Notes under the pieces: model-generated
The model's database searches: none
Told to the model about the DNA's origin: nothing
Seen by the model: only the letters and a program-made list of their open reading frames with translations
Assembly: GCA_028687425.1 (NCBI GenBank)
Contig: JAQUAD010000002.1
Coordinates: forward strand, 1 to 64,000
Source of the DNA: Sideroxydans sp.
GTDB taxonomy: Bacteria > Pseudomonadota > Gammaproteobacteria > Burkholderiales > Gallionellaceae
Length of the DNA stretch: 64,000 bases
Direction of reading: 5' to 3'
Program-made: the position numbers and the translations under genes
Part shown: positions 34,154 through 42,091 of the stretch, piece after piece
How the letters are laid out: every line of letters begins with the position of its first letter
How positions within the stretch are numbered: the first letter of the stretch is position 1

Positions 34154-35155
34154 ATGGGCAGCAAGGATGTCGAAGGCACCAGACTGCAATCTGCTGCGAT
34201 CACGATGAATCCCGGCCTGCAAGCATCCATCGCCAGACAGCGCAAGATACTGAAAGGCTGGCTCGCGTCCTCGCTTTCCATCATCGCGGAAGAGTGCGTG
34301 CCGGTGTGGCCGCAGCGCGCGGCGCTGGAAAGCAGGCTGCTGGCAGGCATGAGCGAGTTGCCTTACTGCAAGTATCTCTACCTGCTGGATACCAAAGCGC
34401 AGCAGATCACGTCCAATGCTTACCGCGGCGGGCTGATGGAGAAGCAGTTCGGCCGCGACCGCAGCCACCGCCCGTATATTGCCGAGGCACTGGCCGGCAG
34501 CGACTTTTCCCTTTCCGATGCCTACATCAGCCAGAACCTGCAGCGGCCTTCGCTGACGGCGATACAGGCGGTGCGCGATGCGCAGGACAAGCTGCTGGGC
34601 TATCTGGGGGCGGACTTCGACCTGCGCGAATTGCCCGCGACACAGGCGATCTATACCCAGCCCGGGCAGTGGATGCAGCTCAAGGGCGATCCGGCGATAC
34701 GTGGTGGACTGTTCCATCAGCAACGTGCGGAAAGCCTGATGGACAAGCAAATCGATACCGTGTTGCAGGTGATCAACGAGCTGATCACGGTACACGGGGT
34801 GTTCCACGCCAAACTGCATTTCTCCAGCTCGCGCGCGACGCTCTGGGAAGTGAACGATCCTTTCCGCTTCCGGCTGCATGGCATCGACGATCTGGCCAGC
34901 CCCGATCTTTGTCTGGCTTACCCGCATGTGGCTTATCCTGCCGACGCGGCGATCCCGGCGAAAGCGGTGGCGGGGATACTCAAAAGCTTCCGCGAGCTGC
35001 GTTTCATGGACGAGACGATCTATCTGCGTTCGGGCATGCTCAATATCTTCAACGGCATGGTCGCGCTGACCTTTTCATGCGATGGCACGCACTACATGCC
35101 CTGGCAGGATCTGGCGCACAGGAAGCTGGATTTCCTGTCGGGTGATACGACGTAG
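34154..35155 (+). CDS. PDC/Cache-type sensor-domain protein
   Basis: A 333-aa protein with no signal peptide or membrane helix. Its middle (about residues 50-165) resembles a PDC-type sensory fold: KYLYLLDTKAQQITSNA, FGRDRSHRPYIAEALAG, SDAYISQNLQRPSLTAIQAVRD, LLGYLGADFDLREL. In most proteins this fold is extracytoplasmic and fused to an output; here the ~150-residue C-terminal part (RFMDETIYLRSGMLNIFNGMVALTFSCDGTHYMPW) is not recognised. I start at ATG 34154 with AAAGGAG upstream. It leads a run of small genes to 36679. Confidence 0.65.
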   Translation: MGSKDVEGTRLQSAAITMNPGLQASIARQRKILKGWLASSLSIIAEECVPVWPQRAALESRLLAGMSELPYCKYLYLLDTKAQQITSNAYRGGLMEKQFGRDRSHRPYIAEALAGSDFSLSDAYISQNLQRPSLTAIQAVRDAQDKLLGYLGADFDLRELPATQAIYTQPGQWMQLKGDPAIRGGLFHQQRAESLMDKQIDTVLQVINELITVHGVFHAKLHFSSSRATLWEVNDPFRFRLHGIDDLASPDLCLAYPHVAYPADAAIPAKAVAGILKSFRELRFMDETIYLRSGMLNIFNGMVALTFSCDGTHYMPWQDLAHRKLDFLSGDTT

Positions 35156-35183
35156 CGTTCGGCAATAAATCGAAGGAGAGAAT

Positions 35184-35504
35184 GTGAAAATCAGAACGAT
35201 GTTGTTTGCCTGGGTGTTGGCCGGGGCGTTCAGCGACCCCGCATTGGCAAGCGGGGCGGACTGCGCGAATAGCTTCTACAAGATGATCGCCACGGAACTG
35301 GCAGCTGCGGATCGTCAGCAGGGGCACCCCAAGCCCGACTTCGACAGCCTCGGGGAGATCAAGGACATCGGCATGGCGCAGCTCGAAGACAAGGTGAGCC
35401 AATGGCCCGAGGATGCGACCTTCTCGATCAGCGTGCTGGACGATCACATCGCCGTGGCGATCTTTTGTCCGGGCATGATGAAAAAATGGGAGTGGCGTCC
35501 ATGA
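35184..35504 (+). CDS. Small secreted protein, 106 aa
   Basis: Unrecognised protein with a signal peptide (residues 1-22, ending ALAS) and two cysteines in the mature part (GADCAN and IFCPGM). The start is GTG with GAAGGAGAG upstream. Its stop overlaps the next ATG (ATGA), so the two small genes are translationally coupled. Confidence 0.65.
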   Translation: MKIRTMLFAWVLAGAFSDPALASGADCANSFYKMIATELAAADRQQGHPKPDFDSLGEIKDIGMAQLEDKVSQWPEDATFSISVLDDHIAVAIFCPGMMKKWEWRP

Positions 35505-35779
35505 AATACGAGATCAGGAAGAACGAAGACGGCATCGATATCGCGGTCGCCGATGTGGCGAACCAGCAGCAGGGATTGCTGGCAGCCTTCCGCGAGTGTC
35601 AGGAGGGACGCTGCTCCTGTCCGACCGAGGAATACAAGAAGCTGGATACGCTGGAAATCTCGCAGAGCGAAGCCGGACTGGCGTTGCACCTGAAGGCCAG
35701 GGACGGCGAGGTGTTCGACAGTGCGGAGATCGAGAAGTGCTTGAACTACACAGCCGGGCGTTTGAGGGATGCGACCTGA
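35501..35779 (+). CDS. Small soluble protein, 92 aa
   Basis: Unrecognised cytoplasmic protein MKYEIRKNEDGIDIAVADVANQ... with a CQEGRCSCPTEEYKKLDTLEI segment (three cysteines near residues 34-41) that might bind metal. I start at the ATG overlapping the upstream stop, not the longer track ORF. Its coupling to a secreted partner suggests a common job, but nothing in the sequence names it. Confidence 0.6.
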   Translation: MKYEIRKNEDGIDIAVADVANQQQGLLAAFRECQEGRCSCPTEEYKKLDTLEISQSEAGLALHLKARDGEVFDSAEIEKCLNYTAGRLRDAT

Positions 35780-35836
35780 TCGCCGGGTGCCATGATGCTT
35801 CGGGTTTTGTGACCTGCTTTTCGAGTGGAGGATGTG

Positions 35837-36679
35837 ATGAGGATAGTTCGCCTGTTTGCATGCATCGTTGTACTCATTTCCGCGGTGCTTTCCGGTTGCG
35901 CAAGCAGCGGACCGTCGCCGGATGTGATGCGCGCAGAGGTCGCGGGTTATCAATTGCCGCGCATGCCTGCCGGGGGTAAGGCGATCGTTTATGTCGTGTT
36001 CGAGGAGGACTACTACGATATGGCGGCGTTCGATGTGTTCCTCGACGGTCAGGAGACAGCGTCCAGAGTCGGGCGCAATCACGGCGGACAATATTTCTTC
36101 TTCGAGATGGCACCGGGCGAACACAAGCTCTTTTCCAGGGGAGAAAAGTGGGCGGAGCTGGCCGTTTCCGCCAAGGCGGGCGAGGTCATCTTCATCCGGC
36201 AGGAACTGGTGTTCGGGATGATGGCCGCGCGCGTCAATCTGTTGCGACTGGATGAGGTGGAGGGGAAGTATTACGTCAGCAAGCTGAAACGCGGTGAGGC
36301 TGTTCAACCGCTGGCTACGAACCGGCCTGCGACTTCGGCACAGGGAACGACTGCAGGGACGGCGGTGAGCGATACTTTCATCGGGATTGTCACGGGCGGC
36401 AACATGGCGAAGGGAATAGGCTTCTCCAACCTCAATGTAAAGCTCTTTGTTACACCTGCTGAGGGCGGGCCGGTAGTGTTCTTTGTCAGATCCGACTCGA
36501 AGGTCTACGATGCCGGCGGCAGGGAGATAGACTACCTCGAAGCCTCAAGGACCAAGGGAAAGAAAGTCGAGATACGGTATTTCGTGATTCAGGACGCCAC
36601 GGGCGGAGAGCCTGGCCGTAGCGACTTTGCCTATGAGATCGGCGAGAAAGGCGCGCGGACTTTGCACATCCTGGAATGA
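35837..36679 (+). CDS. DUF2846-type lipoprotein
   Basis: A 280-aa protein with a lipoprotein signal peptide: hydrophobic stretch then LSGC, lipidated Cys near residue 22. The part KAIVYVVFEEDYYDMAAFDVFLDGQ...YFFFEMAPGEHKLFS matches the DUF2846 pattern (about residues 45-130). The C-terminal ~110 residues (KGIGFSNLNVKLFVTPAEGG) form an additional domain. I use ATG 35837 with GTGGAGG upstream. Role in the envelope unknown. Confidence 0.75.
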   Translation: MRIVRLFACIVVLISAVLSGCASSGPSPDVMRAEVAGYQLPRMPAGGKAIVYVVFEEDYYDMAAFDVFLDGQETASRVGRNHGGQYFFFEMAPGEHKLFSRGEKWAELAVSAKAGEVIFIRQELVFGMMAARVNLLRLDEVEGKYYVSKLKRGEAVQPLATNRPATSAQGTTAGTAVSDTFIGIVTGGNMAKGIGFSNLNVKLFVTPAEGGPVVFFVRSDSKVYDAGGREIDYLEASRTKGKKVEIRYFVIQDATGGEPGRSDFAYEIGEKGARTLHILE

Positions 36680-36731
36680 CTGAATTCCTGCCGCGGTCGA
36701 TGTGGCGCTTGCATCGCGGTCGATAGCCCGC

Positions 36732-36768
36732 GTAGGGCGCAATAACCAACAAAAATTGTGCCGTATGC
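36732..36768. repeat. Palindromic repeat, partial copy C
   Basis: GTAGGGCGCAATAACCAAC followed by AAAAATTGTGCCGTATG matches the GGCGCAAT...ATTGCGCC part of the repeat at 7173-7207, including the CGTAGGGCGCAATAACCAA word. The stem is kept with one G-U pair (ATTGTGCC). The second hairpin of the repeat is absent here. Confidence 0.65.
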
Positions 36769-36842
36769 TGATACCCACGGCCGAGGAGTTTTCTGTTCTA
36801 CAATCATCCCCAGATTTAATATGGGGATAAGCAGGAGCAAAA

Positions 36843-37400
36843 ATGCGAATGACACAGCTGACTCTTAAGTCGACTATATTGGCGATGTCTCTTATGATGG
36901 TGGCGATCCCGGCACATTGCGGCGTCTATAAATGGGTGGATGAAGAAGGGCGGGCGCACTATTCGGAGCAGCCGCCTAAGCAGGGTAAACACACCCAGTT
37001 GCATGTAAAGCCCGCCCCAGAAATTCCTCAAAACAAATCGATCGATTTCGCATCCCAAAATCTCTCTCGTTTGTGCGATAAACAATCACCTTGGTTCAAC
37101 GCTCAGCAGTGCGATATGCAACGCCAGTACGATGGGGGGATGGAAAACATGCGCGCTCGACAGCAGGCGGATGCTCTTGCCGCGAAGAAAAGGAACGAAG
37201 CTGACCGGAAGCATTACAGAGACATGGAAGAAAAAATAGCCGCCGATGCAAAAGCTCGTGATGATGAACTGGTCGCGGAGTGCAAACGCAATCGCGAGGT
37301 TTACTGTGATAAGGGAGTGGAGCGGATCAAGTCTGAGCAGTCGATGCGCAAGTTCGATGAGGAGATTGCTCGAAAGAAGCGCTACTCTTATGGATATTAG
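36843..37400 (+). CDS. DUF4124-domain secreted protein
   Basis: A 185-aa protein with a signal peptide (residues 1-26) followed at once by the DUF4124 motif GVYKWVDEEGRAHYSEQPPK (residues 27-46). The rest is a charged, probably helical coil (about residues 95-180, rich in Lys, Glu and Arg). DUF4124 proteins are common, poorly understood envelope proteins of beta- and gammaproteobacteria. A ribosome site AGCAGGAGC precedes the ATG. Confidence 0.82.
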   Translation: MRMTQLTLKSTILAMSLMMVAIPAHCGVYKWVDEEGRAHYSEQPPKQGKHTQLHVKPAPEIPQNKSIDFASQNLSRLCDKQSPWFNAQQCDMQRQYDGGMENMRARQQADALAAKKRNEADRKHYRDMEEKIAADAKARDDELVAECKRNREVYCDKGVERIKSEQSMRKFDEEIARKKRYSYGY

Positions 37401-37499
37401 CGTTCAATCCAAAGGGGCGACATCAGCAAAGGCAGCAGAATCGAATTGTTTTAGTGTGATACTGGCTTCATCGAGCGCTGAATCAAAAGGAGGCAGACC

Positions 37500-37946
37500 A
37501 TGAGCACAGGCACTATCCGTCTTCACCGCGTACTCCGCACCCAGCCGGCACGTATCTACAAGGCCTTTCTGGATGCGGAGGCGCTTCCCAAGTGGTTGCC
37601 GCCCTACGGCTTCACCTGCAAGGTCGAGCACATTGATGCCCGGGTGGGCGGCACGTTCAGGATGTCGTTCACGAACTTCTCCACCGGCAAGGGCGAATCG
37701 TTCGGCGGCGCGTATCTCGAACTCGTTCCCGCGCAGAAGATCAGTTATTCGGACAAGTTCGACGATCCGAACCTGCCCGGTGAGATGAAGACCACGGTGA
37801 CGCTGACGCCAGTATCGTGCGGCACCGAGATCAACATCGTGCAGGAAGGCATCCCCGAGATGATCCCGCTGGAGATGTGTTATCTCGGCTGGCAGGAATC
37901 CCTCGCGCAGCTCGCGAATCTGGTCGAGCCGGAGATACCCGGTTGA
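37500..37946 (+). CDS. SRPBCC (AHSA1-like) protein
   Basis: START-like fold protein of 148 aa. IRLHRVLRTQPARIYKAFLDAEALPKWLPPYGFTCKVEHIDARVGGTFRMSF is the typical AHSA1/YdjN-like opening, and the end GWQESLAQLANLVEP is the C-terminal helix lining the pocket. It would bind a hydrophobic ligand or a client protein; the ligand is unknown. AAAGGAGG precedes the ATG. Confidence 0.85.
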   Translation: MSTGTIRLHRVLRTQPARIYKAFLDAEALPKWLPPYGFTCKVEHIDARVGGTFRMSFTNFSTGKGESFGGAYLELVPAQKISYSDKFDDPNLPGEMKTTVTLTPVSCGTEINIVQEGIPEMIPLEMCYLGWQESLAQLANLVEPEIPG

Positions 37947-38011
37947 AGTGAAGTTGTTGTAGTTGTGTTTGGCAGCGTGTCGTATTTGATCAATAACCTG
38001 AGGAGATCATC

Positions 38012-38086
38012 ATGGGCAGTAAAGACAAGCGGAAAGAATCAAAAGGCAAACAACCGCAACCCAAACCGGCGCCGGGAGCAAAATAG
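38012..38086 (+). CDS. 24-aa basic peptide
   Basis: Tiny ORF MGSKDKRKESKGKQPQPKPA..., with a good ribosome site (TGAGGAG) 6 nt before the ATG. It is lysine/proline-rich and hydrophilic, like other short basic peptides of unknown function, and loosely resembles the start of ribosomal protein bTHX. It lies 38 nt upstream of hairpin copy 5. Coding status rests only on the ribosome site and composition. Confidence 0.4.
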   Translation: MGSKDKRKESKGKQPQPKPAPGAK

Positions 38087-38123
38087 GCAGAGCAGGACTG
38101 TCATCATTGCTGTGCGTTACATG

Positions 38124-38143
38124 CATCGCCCGCAAGGGCGATG
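38124..38143 (+). terminator. Recurrent hairpin, copy 5
   Basis: CATCGCCCGCAAGGGCGATG followed by TTCTTTTGTAG. The run CGCCCGCAAGGGCGATGTTC and the following TTTTGTAG are the same at 40434-40459. It sits 20 nt before the second rsgA-start fragment. Confidence 0.75.
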
Positions 38144-38163
38144 TTCTTTTGTAGCGATACATT

Positions 38164-38250
38164 ATGGAATTGAACAAATTGGGTCCTGATCTCCTGACGC
38201 AAGCGCAGTCAGAGGCACTGTGTGGCGCGGGTGACGGTTTGTCGGTGGGT
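38164..38250 (+). pseudogene. Short rsgA-like start fragment
   Basis: The ORF starts MELNKLGPDLLTQAQSEALCGAG, which resembles both the fragment at 27825 (MELSELGLDG) and intact RsgA (GWDEQFGIQAAALCGSD). Similarity fades after about 30 codons; the frame then runs on into unrelated cysteine-rich sequence overlapping the next gene. With the identical upstream hairpin, it looks like the broken left end of an rsgA duplication. Confidence 0.5.
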
Positions 38251-38362
38251 GTCATGCTGGGGTATTGCTTCAATTATTGGAGGTTTGACCTTGTGCTATT
38301 CTTCGCAAAAAAAAGTGATGTGAAAGGAGGATGGCCATTAATTTTGCATAAAGGGGCGTTCT

Positions 38363-40402
38363 GTGCGTGCAGTGCAGCTGTTGTCTGTGTTGTATCTTGT
38401 TGTGGTACTACTTGCAGGGTGTGGTGGTGGCGCCGGAACAACGGCAGCTACTGGTAATAGCACGACTAATCCGCCTCCGTCCTCTTCAACTACGACTCCC
38501 TCACCTGTCGTTACCAACCCTACATCAAATTATGTTCGCCTGATAAGCGATCCAGGCGATTACGTCGGCCAAGGCCAGACATATCTTTACACTCCAGACA
38601 TTGCCACCATAGATCTTGCAGGCTCCGGCAATCTCATTCAGATCAGTATTCACGGTGCCAAAGATTGGATAGGGACGTTCAAGGCACCAGATTCTGCAAA
38701 TAAATTTGTGGCTGGGACCACGTATTCCGCTATTCAAGGCTATCCATATCATGATCCTGCAGCTGGCGGGATGAATTGGAGCGGTGATGGGCGTGCCTGC
38801 AATATGCTGACTGCCTCGATGACGATCGACAAGATCACCTATATCAACCAGACGATTTCCGCTGTAGATATGCGCTTTGATCAGGATTGTTCAGGTATCT
38901 CTGCTGCATTGCACGGTGAGATCCACTGGGTGGGGGATCCAGCTTTATTACCTATAGGGGCGACACCTCCAGGAACGTGGGCTCCGCCAATGGGTGTCGC
39001 TCCAACCAATATGGTGAATTACGTCTATCTCGAAAGCGATATCGGCGATTTTGTTGGCGGTGGCTGGATATATGCATACACCCAGGCAGATTCGATTCTT
39101 TCTGCCACGGTATATGGATCAAAGCTCTCATTTTCAGTCACAGGGGATCAAAGCTGGAGCGGCTGGTTTCAGGAAACAGATGTAGCAGGGCAGCTGCAAA
39201 CTGGCTACGTCGGCTCTATGCAATTCGACCCGCTGACCAATTTTTCCATGTGGAGTGGTGAAGGACGTGGCTGCACGTCCTACTCGGGATGGTTCATCAT
39301 TGACAAGGCGACCTATGCAGCGGGAGCTTTGACAGAACTCGATCTCAGGTTTGAGCAATTATGTGCCGATAGTACTTACGCATTGCATGGTGCGATCCAT
39401 TGGTCGTCTGCCGATATTACAGCCCCGCCCGGGCCTGTTACGCCTCCGCCCGTAGATCTCTGGCAACCTCCTGTTGGAGTGACGCCCGCCGCGGGGAATT
39501 TCGCTTACTTTGAGAGTGACCCCGCTGATTTTGTGGGCAAAGGGAAAAGCTATCTATATACACAGGCGAATTCCAGATTCTCGGTTAGCAGTCCTGCAAA
39601 TTCCCTTAATGAACTCACTGTGAAGATTGAGGGGGATTTGCCATGGAATGGCTCGGTCATAGGCATGAACTCGATGACCCAGCTACAGCCCGGTTATTAC
39701 TCTGGGGTGCTCCGTGCTCCGTTCCATAATCCAGTGAAGGGCGGCTCAAGCTGGAGTGGGAGCACCAGAGGATGCAACCAGTCTTATGGTTGGTTCGTGA
39801 TCGATAATGTGACCTATACCGCTGGTGTGTTAACAGCGCTAGACCTTCGTTTTGAACAGCATTGTGAGGGAGCAACACCAGCTCTGCGCGGGGCAATTCA
39901 CTGGACGCCCACTGACACTACGATGCCCCCCGGTCCGGTGAGCCCTGCTCCGGCCAATCTGTGGACACCACCTGCCGGATCGGTTCCTGTGACGGGTAAC
40001 TACATCTATATGCAGAGCCAGCCAGGGAATTATGTCGGCCAGGGACTGACCTATCTCTATACACCTGCAACGGCTACGGTTACGCAGACTACTTTTGGAA
40101 ATAGGCTGAATCTCGATATCGCGGGTGCCAATCATTGGACAGGCTCACTTCAGGCGATGTACTTCTTAAGTAGTCTGGTACCGGGGTACTACGAGGTCAA
40201 TGATGCGAATTACTACAATCCGGTTAAAGGAGATATGGCTTGGGGTATGGATTCATATGGTTGCTCCAATCCAGTCGGCTGGTTCGTTGTAGATAACGTC
40301 ACCTATTTGAATGGTGCGGTTTCCTCAATCGATGCGCGCTTCATGCAGCAGTGTTACCTTGAAGTTGCTCCTTTGTACGGAGCCATCCATTGGGTATTCT
40401 GA
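38363..40402 (+). CDS. Lipoprotein with four tandem ~150-aa repeats
   Basis: A 679-aa protein. GTG start (AAAGGGG upstream), lipoprotein signal with LAGC (Cys near residue 20), then a Thr/Ser/Pro linker. Four repeats follow at about residues 52-195, 210-352, 365-515 and 530-679. Each opens like DPGDYVGQGQTYLYT, has a WSG..RGC..W.VID..TY core, and ends RFEQ.C...ALHGAIHW; each carries a conserved cysteine pair. Pro-rich linkers (PPGPVTPPPVDLWQPP) separate them. I do not recognise the repeat family. Probably a surface or periplasmic beta-rich binding protein. Confidence 0.8.
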   Translation: MRAVQLLSVLYLVVVLLAGCGGGAGTTAATGNSTTNPPPSSSTTTPSPVVTNPTSNYVRLISDPGDYVGQGQTYLYTPDIATIDLAGSGNLIQISIHGAKDWIGTFKAPDSANKFVAGTTYSAIQGYPYHDPAAGGMNWSGDGRACNMLTASMTIDKITYINQTISAVDMRFDQDCSGISAALHGEIHWVGDPALLPIGATPPGTWAPPMGVAPTNMVNYVYLESDIGDFVGGGWIYAYTQADSILSATVYGSKLSFSVTGDQSWSGWFQETDVAGQLQTGYVGSMQFDPLTNFSMWSGEGRGCTSYSGWFIIDKATYAAGALTELDLRFEQLCADSTYALHGAIHWSSADITAPPGPVTPPPVDLWQPPVGVTPAAGNFAYFESDPADFVGKGKSYLYTQANSRFSVSSPANSLNELTVKIEGDLPWNGSVIGMNSMTQLQPGYYSGVLRAPFHNPVKGGSSWSGSTRGCNQSYGWFVIDNVTYTAGVLTALDLRFEQHCEGATPALRGAIHWTPTDTTMPPGPVSPAPANLWTPPAGSVPVTGNYIYMQSQPGNYVGQGLTYLYTPATATVTQTTFGNRLNLDIAGANHWTGSLQAMYFLSSLVPGYYEVNDANYYNPVKGDMAWGMDSYGCSNPVGWFVVDNVTYLNGAVSSIDARFMQQCYLEVAPLYGAIHWVF

Positions 40403-40430
40403 AGTGGAAGGCAGATATTGGATTGCCGAA

Positions 40431-40450
40431 CGTCGCCCGCAAGGGCGATG
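40431..40450 (+). terminator. Recurrent hairpin, copy 6
   Basis: CGTCGCCCGCAAGGGCGATG (stem kept with one G-U pair) followed by TTCTTTTGTAGA. It lies 28 nt after the repeat-lipoprotein stop and 20 nt before the rsgA start, so it can end the former or act in the leader of the latter. Confidence 0.75.
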
Positions 40451-40470
40451 TTCTTTTGTAGAGACAAATC

Positions 40471-41529
40471 ATGAAATCAGGAAAACCCGGTTGGGACGAA
40501 CAATTTGGAATACAGGCGGCTGCGCTGTGCGGAAGCGATCTGCACCCGGCGCGGGTAACTGCGGTAGATCGCGGGCGTTATGTCATTCGCAATGCACAGG
40601 ACGAGCTGCCGGCCGAGCTGACGGGCAAGTTCCTGCATGAGGCCACGTCATCGGTGGATATGCCGTGCGTGGGGGACTGGGTGTGTGTGCAGTATCACGA
40701 TGCGGGCGCGTCGGCGAGCATCCATGATGTGCTGCCACGGCGCTCTTTCCTTCGGCGCAAGGCGCCCGGCAAGCACATCGATTTCCAGATGATCGCGGCC
40801 AACATCGATGTGGCGTTCATCGTGCAGTCGTGTCATTTCGATTTCAATGTGCGCAGGCTGGAGCGCTATCTGGTGATGGTGAACGAGGGGCAGATCGAGC
40901 CTGTGCTGCTGCTGACCAAGACCGATCTGGTGAGCACGGCGGAGCTGGAACGCATGATGGGCAGCATCCGCGCGGCGGGCATCACGGCGCTCATCATCGC
41001 GTTGAGCAACCTGACGGGCGAGGGCGTGGCGCAGGTGCGTGAGGCGATGGAAGCGGGCAAGACTTATTGTCTGCTCGGTTCTTCCGGTGTGGGCAAGACC
41101 ACGCTGATCAACCAGTTGCTCGGTCAGGATGCGCTGCAAACGGGCGCGGTGAGCGGCACGGGCGAAGGGCGACACACCACCACACGTCGCCATCTGATCA
41201 CGCTGGATAACGGCGCATTGCTGATCGACATGCCGGGCATGCGCGAGCTGGGCATCATGAGTGCAGGCGAGGGCGTGGCGGACAGCTTTGCCGACATCAA
41301 GGTGCTCAGCGGCCAGTGCCGTTTCTCCGACTGCAGTCACGAACGTGAGCCGGGCTGTGCGATCCGCAAGGCGATCGAAAATGGCGAGCTGGATGCGGCG
41401 CATTACCAGAGCTATCTGAAGCTGCAGGCCGAGTCGGATTTCAATGAGATGTCGTACCTGGACAAGCGCAAGAAGGACAAGGCGTTCGGCAAGATGGTTC
41501 GTACGGTGCTGAAAGCGCGGAGGAAGTGA
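40471..41529 (+). CDS. rsgA: RsgA, ribosome small subunit-dependent GTPase
   Basis: Late 30S assembly GTPase. The 352-aa protein has an N-terminal OB-fold (about residues 1-90), a circularly permuted GTPase domain with G4 LLLTKTDL first, then G1 GSSGVGKTTLINQL (from about residue 203) and G3 DMPGMRELG, and a C-terminal zinc knuckle CRFSDCSHEREPGC. Full length and intact. Preceded by hairpin copy 6; two truncated relatives of its 5' end lie upstream at 27825 and 38164. Confidence 0.95.
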   Translation: MKSGKPGWDEQFGIQAAALCGSDLHPARVTAVDRGRYVIRNAQDELPAELTGKFLHEATSSVDMPCVGDWVCVQYHDAGASASIHDVLPRRSFLRRKAPGKHIDFQMIAANIDVAFIVQSCHFDFNVRRLERYLVMVNEGQIEPVLLLTKTDLVSTAELERMMGSIRAAGITALIIALSNLTGEGVAQVREAMEAGKTYCLLGSSGVGKTTLINQLLGQDALQTGAVSGTGEGRHTTTRRHLITLDNGALLIDMPGMRELGIMSAGEGVADSFADIKVLSGQCRFSDCSHEREPGCAIRKAIENGELDAAHYQSYLKLQAESDFNEMSYLDKRKKDKAFGKMVRTVLKARRK

Positions 41530-41582
41530 GATAATCCGGGGCGACATCATCGCGTAACGATTTCATCAGGGAGTGATTCAGG

Positions 41583-42062
41583 ATGACGGGCATGAAAAGA
41601 TACATCGTCGCACTGGCTGCATTGGTCTTGATCGGATGCGGCCCCAAGGAAGATCAGTTCGTGGATGCCAAGGCGGCTGCCGAATTGCAGGCCAGAGGCG
41701 AGCTGGTGCTGGACGTTCGCGAGGCGGACGATTACAAACAGTTCCATATCCCGGACAGCACGAACATTCCATACGGTCGCTTGCAACCGCGCCTGTCCGA
41801 ACTGGATGCATACAAGGGCAAGCCCATCGTGGTGATCGACCATTCCGGATTGCGTGCACCCCGCGCATGGGAGGAGCTGCAAAAGTCCGGATTCACTCAG
41901 GTGACCATCGTGAAAGGCGGTATCGCCGAGTGGAAGAAGGCGGGATTGCCTCTCGATACGATGGAACAGCAGATGGAGATCGAGCGGGTGGAACAAGAGA
42001 AGCAGCAGCGGGAGATCGATCAGCTGGAATGGGAGCTGGAGCAGCTGAAAAAAGGAAGCTGA
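41583..42062 (+). CDS. Rhodanese-like lipoprotein lacking the catalytic cysteine
   Basis: A 159-aa protein with a lipoprotein signal (VLIGCGPKE, Cys near residue 19) and a rhodanese fold (about residues 27-125: LVLDVREADDYKQFHIPDSTNIPYG, VTIVKGGIAEWKKAGLPL). In the active-site loop IVVIDHSGLRAPRAW an Asp stands where rhodaneses have the catalytic Cys, so sulfurtransfer is unlikely. A C-terminal charged coil follows (MEIERVEQEKQQREIDQLEW). It may be a binding or scaffolding protein at the membrane. Confidence 0.82.
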   Translation: MTGMKRYIVALAALVLIGCGPKEDQFVDAKAAAELQARGELVLDVREADDYKQFHIPDSTNIPYGRLQPRLSELDAYKGKPIVVIDHSGLRAPRAWEELQKSGFTQVTIVKGGIAEWKKAGLPLDTMEQQMEIERVEQEKQQREIDQLEWELEQLKKGS

Positions 42063-42091
42063 CCGCTTTGACATGCCAGGGGGATGACACG

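Noticed and set aside
36300-38100. Riboswitch or leader peptide in the gaps around 36680-36842 and 37401-37499
   Set aside because: Apart from the partial palindromic repeat, no conserved aptamer-like or attenuator structure was seen.
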